Shown here one piece after another: positions 6,447 to 7,344 of a DNA stretch of 7,344 nt. The DNA comes from Bacillota bacterium (GTDB lineage Bacteria; Bacillota; Desulfitobacteriia; Desulfitobacteriales; Desulfitobacteriaceae), in assembly GCA_021849995.1 (NCBI GenBank), contig JAJZSC010000154.1:1-7344 (forward strand), read 5' to 3'. Below the pieces are notes generated by a model. It was not told where the DNA came from, did no database searches, and saw only the letters and a program-made list of their open reading frames with translations. The stretch's first letter is position 1. The number at the start of each line of letters is the position of its first letter. Made by a program: the position numbers and the translations under genes.

Positions 6447-6484
6447 AAAAAGAAACACAGACTCATTTTAACTAGTCTGTGTTT
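6447..6484 (-). terminator. Terminator of the minus-strand Cys-rich gene
   Basis: AAACACAGACT (6453-6463) and AGTCTGTGTTT (6474-6484) form a perfect 11-bp stem with a 10-base loop. Read on the minus strand, the stem ends in TTT and continues CTTTTT. The plus strand has no T tract after it. It lies 16 bases beyond the stop codon of the convergent small gene. Confidence 0.85.
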
Positions 6485-6500
6485 AAAACCAATAGAGATC

Positions 6501-6662
6501 TTAACCCAGTAACTTGAGTTGAATAAGAGCTTTGCATTGAACACTACAACAGGAGTATTGTCCTCCCCATGGATCGACGGCGAAGTATTGAGTTTCAGAG
6601 AGGATTAACGGCTTACCACAACACTTACATACCTCGGTTTTAGTTTCTGTGGAACTAGACAA
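6501..6662 (-). CDS. Small Cys-rich protein, 53 residues, putative zinc-binding, function unknown
   Basis: I do not recognise this gene, but it is well supported as coding. A TTG start (6660-6662) is preceded by GAGGGAG (6672-6678) at 9 bases and by a TATAAT box further upstream. A terminator follows the stop. The 53-residue product has a polar N-terminus and then CKCCGKPL (12-19). YSCCSVQCKALIQLKLLG (36-53) forms the C-terminus. Six Cys fall in two groups: Cys12, 14, 15 and Cys38, 39, 43. This fits a single zinc-ribbon or treble-clef-like knuckle (Cys12/Cys15 with Cys39/Cys43), with a short C-terminal helix. An aromatic middle (QYFAVDPWGG, 25-34) joins them. It is transcribed towards the hydrogenase operon but separated from it by back-to-back terminators, so a functional link is not implied. 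A nucleic-acid-binding or metal-handling role would be inference only. Confidence 0.75.
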   Translation of the reverse strand: MSSSTETKTEVCKCCGKPLILSETQYFAVDPWGGQYSCCSVQCKALIQLKLLG

Positions 6663-6671
6663 ACCTCATCA

Positions 6672-6700
6672 CTCCCTCTATAAGTTACAAGTATATTATA
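6672..6700 (-). promoter_or_regulatory. Promoter -10 box and ribosome binding site of the Cys-rich gene
   Basis: On the minus strand TATAAT (6700-6695) lies 17 bases before GAGGGAG (6678-6672), which in turn lies 9 bases before the TTG start. The -35 region 17 bases further upstream (TAGTAT) is poor. The -10 call therefore rests on its perfect sequence and position. Confidence 0.5.
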
Positions 6701-6733
6701 GGGAAACTTGATCAGAAATACTAGCCGCACTTA

Positions 6734-6745
6734 ACTTAATTAAGT
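6734..6745. repeat. 12-bp perfect palindrome ACTTAATTAAGT
   Basis: This perfect palindrome is about 35 bases upstream of the -10 box of the minus-strand Cys-rich gene. That places it where an operator could sit, although AT-rich palindromes of this size also arise by chance. Confidence 0.5.
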
Positions 6746-6748
6746 AAA

Positions 6749-6773
6749 GTTAAATAAAGCCGTTAAATAAAGC
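6749..6773. repeat. 12-bp direct repeat GTTAAATAAAGC, two copies
   Basis: Perfect copies lie at 6749-6760 and 6762-6773, separated by one C, so the period is 13. They lie in the gene-free stretch between the Cys-rich gene and the rRNA promoters, immediately beside the palindrome at 6734-6745. No function is apparent. Confidence 0.85.
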
Positions 6774-6825
6774 TATCCATAAGAAATCCATCAAACTATA
6801 AGCAAGTTAATCCTTAAATACTCGT

Positions 6826-6865
6826 AAGAGATAATATTGTAGGAAGCTCTACAATATTATCTCTT
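6826..6865. repeat. Perfect 17-bp inverted repeat with a 6-base loop
   Basis: The arms 6826-6842 and 6849-6865 are exact reverse complements around GAAGCT. On the plus strand the stem ends in a short run of four T (6864-6867), so it could act as a weak terminator. That would block read-through into the rRNA promoter region. No gene on the plus strand feeds it except read-through past 6425. On the minus strand there is no T tract. Confidence 0.85.
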
Positions 6866-6880
6866 TTAAAGTATCCTTCA

Positions 6881-6921
6881 AAAAGAAACACAATAATTCA
6901 AAAGAAACACAATAATTCAAA
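6881..6921. repeat. Tandem 19-bp direct repeat, about 2.2 copies
   Basis: AAAAGAAACACAATAATTC is repeated exactly at 6881-6899 and 6900-6918 and continues for three further matching bases. It sits 80 bases upstream of the first rRNA-type promoter. A shorter relative, AAAAGAAACACA, also occurs at 6449-6460. It is likely a slippage-type tandem duplication. Confidence 0.9.
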
Positions 6922-6970
6922 CTAAAAAGTTTAATTACATATTCAGATTTGCCGATGTTTTAGAGGCGAT

Positions 6971-7029
6971 GTTTTATTAATACTATTATTAAAACTATTA
7001 TTGACATATATATTTTCAAGTGATACTAT
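6971..7029 (+). promoter_or_regulatory. Sigma-A promoter P1 with UP-like AT tract, rRNA operon
   Basis: TTGACA (7001-7006) is a perfect -35 element. A 17-base spacer leads to TACTAT (7024-7029). The 30 bases upstream are nearly pure A/T with phased A and T runs, as in UP elements that bind the alpha subunit of RNA polymerase at rRNA promoters. Confidence 0.8.
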
Positions 7030-7032
7030 ATA

Positions 7033-7075
7033 CAAGTGTCTTGAGTGGCCGACATTAAGATTACGATGACACTTG
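7033..7075. repeat. 8-bp inverted repeat just downstream of P1
   Basis: CAAGTGTC (7033-7040) is the reverse complement of GACACTTG (7068-7075), with 27 bases between them. It would lie at the very 5' end of a P1 transcript or act as a split binding site. A further CAAGTG occurs at 7017-7022 inside the P1 spacer. Confidence 0.5.
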
Positions 7076-7106
7076 ATCGCGTTAGTGACCAGATGATAAT
7101 TAGCAG

Positions 7107-7135
7107 TTGACATTACAAAACGAATCTGCTAAGAT
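7107..7135 (+). promoter_or_regulatory. Sigma-A promoter P2, rRNA operon
   Basis: TTGACA (7107-7112), a 17-base spacer and TAAGAT (7130-7135) form a near-consensus promoter. It is one of two closely related copies; the next lies 75 bases downstream. Confidence 0.88.
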
Positions 7136-7181
7136 ATGAAACTGTCGCGAGAAACTGACGCACAACGGAACAAATTGGCAG

Positions 7182-7210
7182 TTGACATTGAAAAATGGAT
7201 CTGCTAAGAT
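7182..7210 (+). promoter_or_regulatory. Sigma-A promoter P3, rRNA operon (duplicate of P2)
   Basis: TTGACA (7182-7187), a 17-base spacer and TAAGAT (7205-7210). The sequence from GCAGTTGACATT through TCTGCTAAGAT matches P2 closely, and the region after it shares GTCGCGA. P2 and P3 are therefore a tandem duplication. Confidence 0.88.
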
Positions 7211-7216
7211 AAAATT

Positions 7217-7344
7217 CCGTCGCGAAAGCGGCGAACAAGATGGCACATAAAGTGCCGACTGATCCTTGAAAACTAAACAACAAGAACAAAGCCAAGTGCG
7301 AAACTCGTCAAAGAGTTTTGAAATGAAATGAGCTAATCAACTTC
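7217..7344 (+). ncRNA. 5' leader of a ribosomal RNA operon (16S gene expected past the right edge)
   Basis: Downstream of P3 comes a compact hairpin, CGTCGC-GAAA-GCGGCG (7218-7233), with a GNRA tetraloop. Next is GGCAC-ATAAA-GTGCC (7242-7256), placed like boxB. TGATCCTTGAAAACT (7260-7274) resembles the Gram-positive rRNA antitermination boxA. An 8-bp stem follows (7299-7306 with 7313-7320). Three tandem strong promoters, a boxB-boxA arrangement and no reading frame are the signature of an rrn leader. The 16S sequence itself is not in the window, so this is inference from the leader alone. Confidence 0.78.

Noticed and set aside
7113..7295. Minus-strand frame of 60 codons
   Set aside because: It runs through the rRNA promoters and leader hairpins and has no supporting signals.
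6663..7344. tRNA gene, CRISPR array or insertion sequence in the gene-free right end
   Set aside because: No cloverleaf-like set of stems, no spaced repeat series and no transposase frame or terminal repeats are visible; the repeats present are short and adjacent.

Overview
The window looks like chromosomal DNA of a low-to-mid GC, Gram-positive anaerobe of the Clostridia. A Desulfosporosinus/Desulfitobacterium-like Peptococcaceae is my best guess. The reasons are the strong GGAGG-type ribosome binding sites, frequent TTG/GTG starts, T-tailed hairpin terminators, a soluble trimeric NAD-linked [FeFe]-hydrogenase, and a Gram-positive style rRNA leader. The genus is inferred from general resemblance, not from a search.

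Layout. On the minus strand at the left edge is a carboxylesterase-type alpha/beta hydrolase whose C-terminal end lies outside the window (1-588). Divergent from it is an ExoD-family membrane protein (744-1373, TTG start). Next come a 68-residue orphan protein (1596-1802) with its own terminator (1813-1844), and an AT-rich gap that holds a perfect 24-bp inverted repeat (2058-2115). The core of the window is a tightly spaced three-gene operon, 2192-6342: hydC (NuoE-like), hydB (NuoF-like with extra Fe-S domains at both ends) and hydA ([FeFe]-hydrogenase catalytic subunit). It closes with a very strong terminator (6390-6425). A convergent 53-residue Cys-rich protein (minus, 6501-6662, TTG start) has its own promoter and terminator. 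The last 680 bases carry no other gene. They hold small repeats, a 17-bp inverted repeat, three tandem sigma-A-type promoters each with a 17-bp spacer, and a transcribed leader with a boxB-like hairpin and a boxA-like element. This is best read as the promoter and leader region of a ribosomal RNA operon whose 16S gene would begin just past the right edge.

How the parts work together. HydC, HydB and HydA should form a cytoplasmic HydABC/Hnd complex that couples H2 to NAD(H) and very probably also to ferredoxin by flavin-based electron bifurcation or confurcation. All the expected Fe-S ligands, the FMN/NADH site and the three H-cluster motifs are present. The palindrome upstream overlaps a sequence resembling a Rex (NADH/NAD-sensing repressor) operator, which would fit redox control, but this is only a hypothesis. 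The flanking genes have no evident functional link to the hydrogenase. I see no clear evidence of mobile elements, CRISPR or phage genes. The most open questions are the two small orphan proteins and the large palindrome before the hydrogenase operon.
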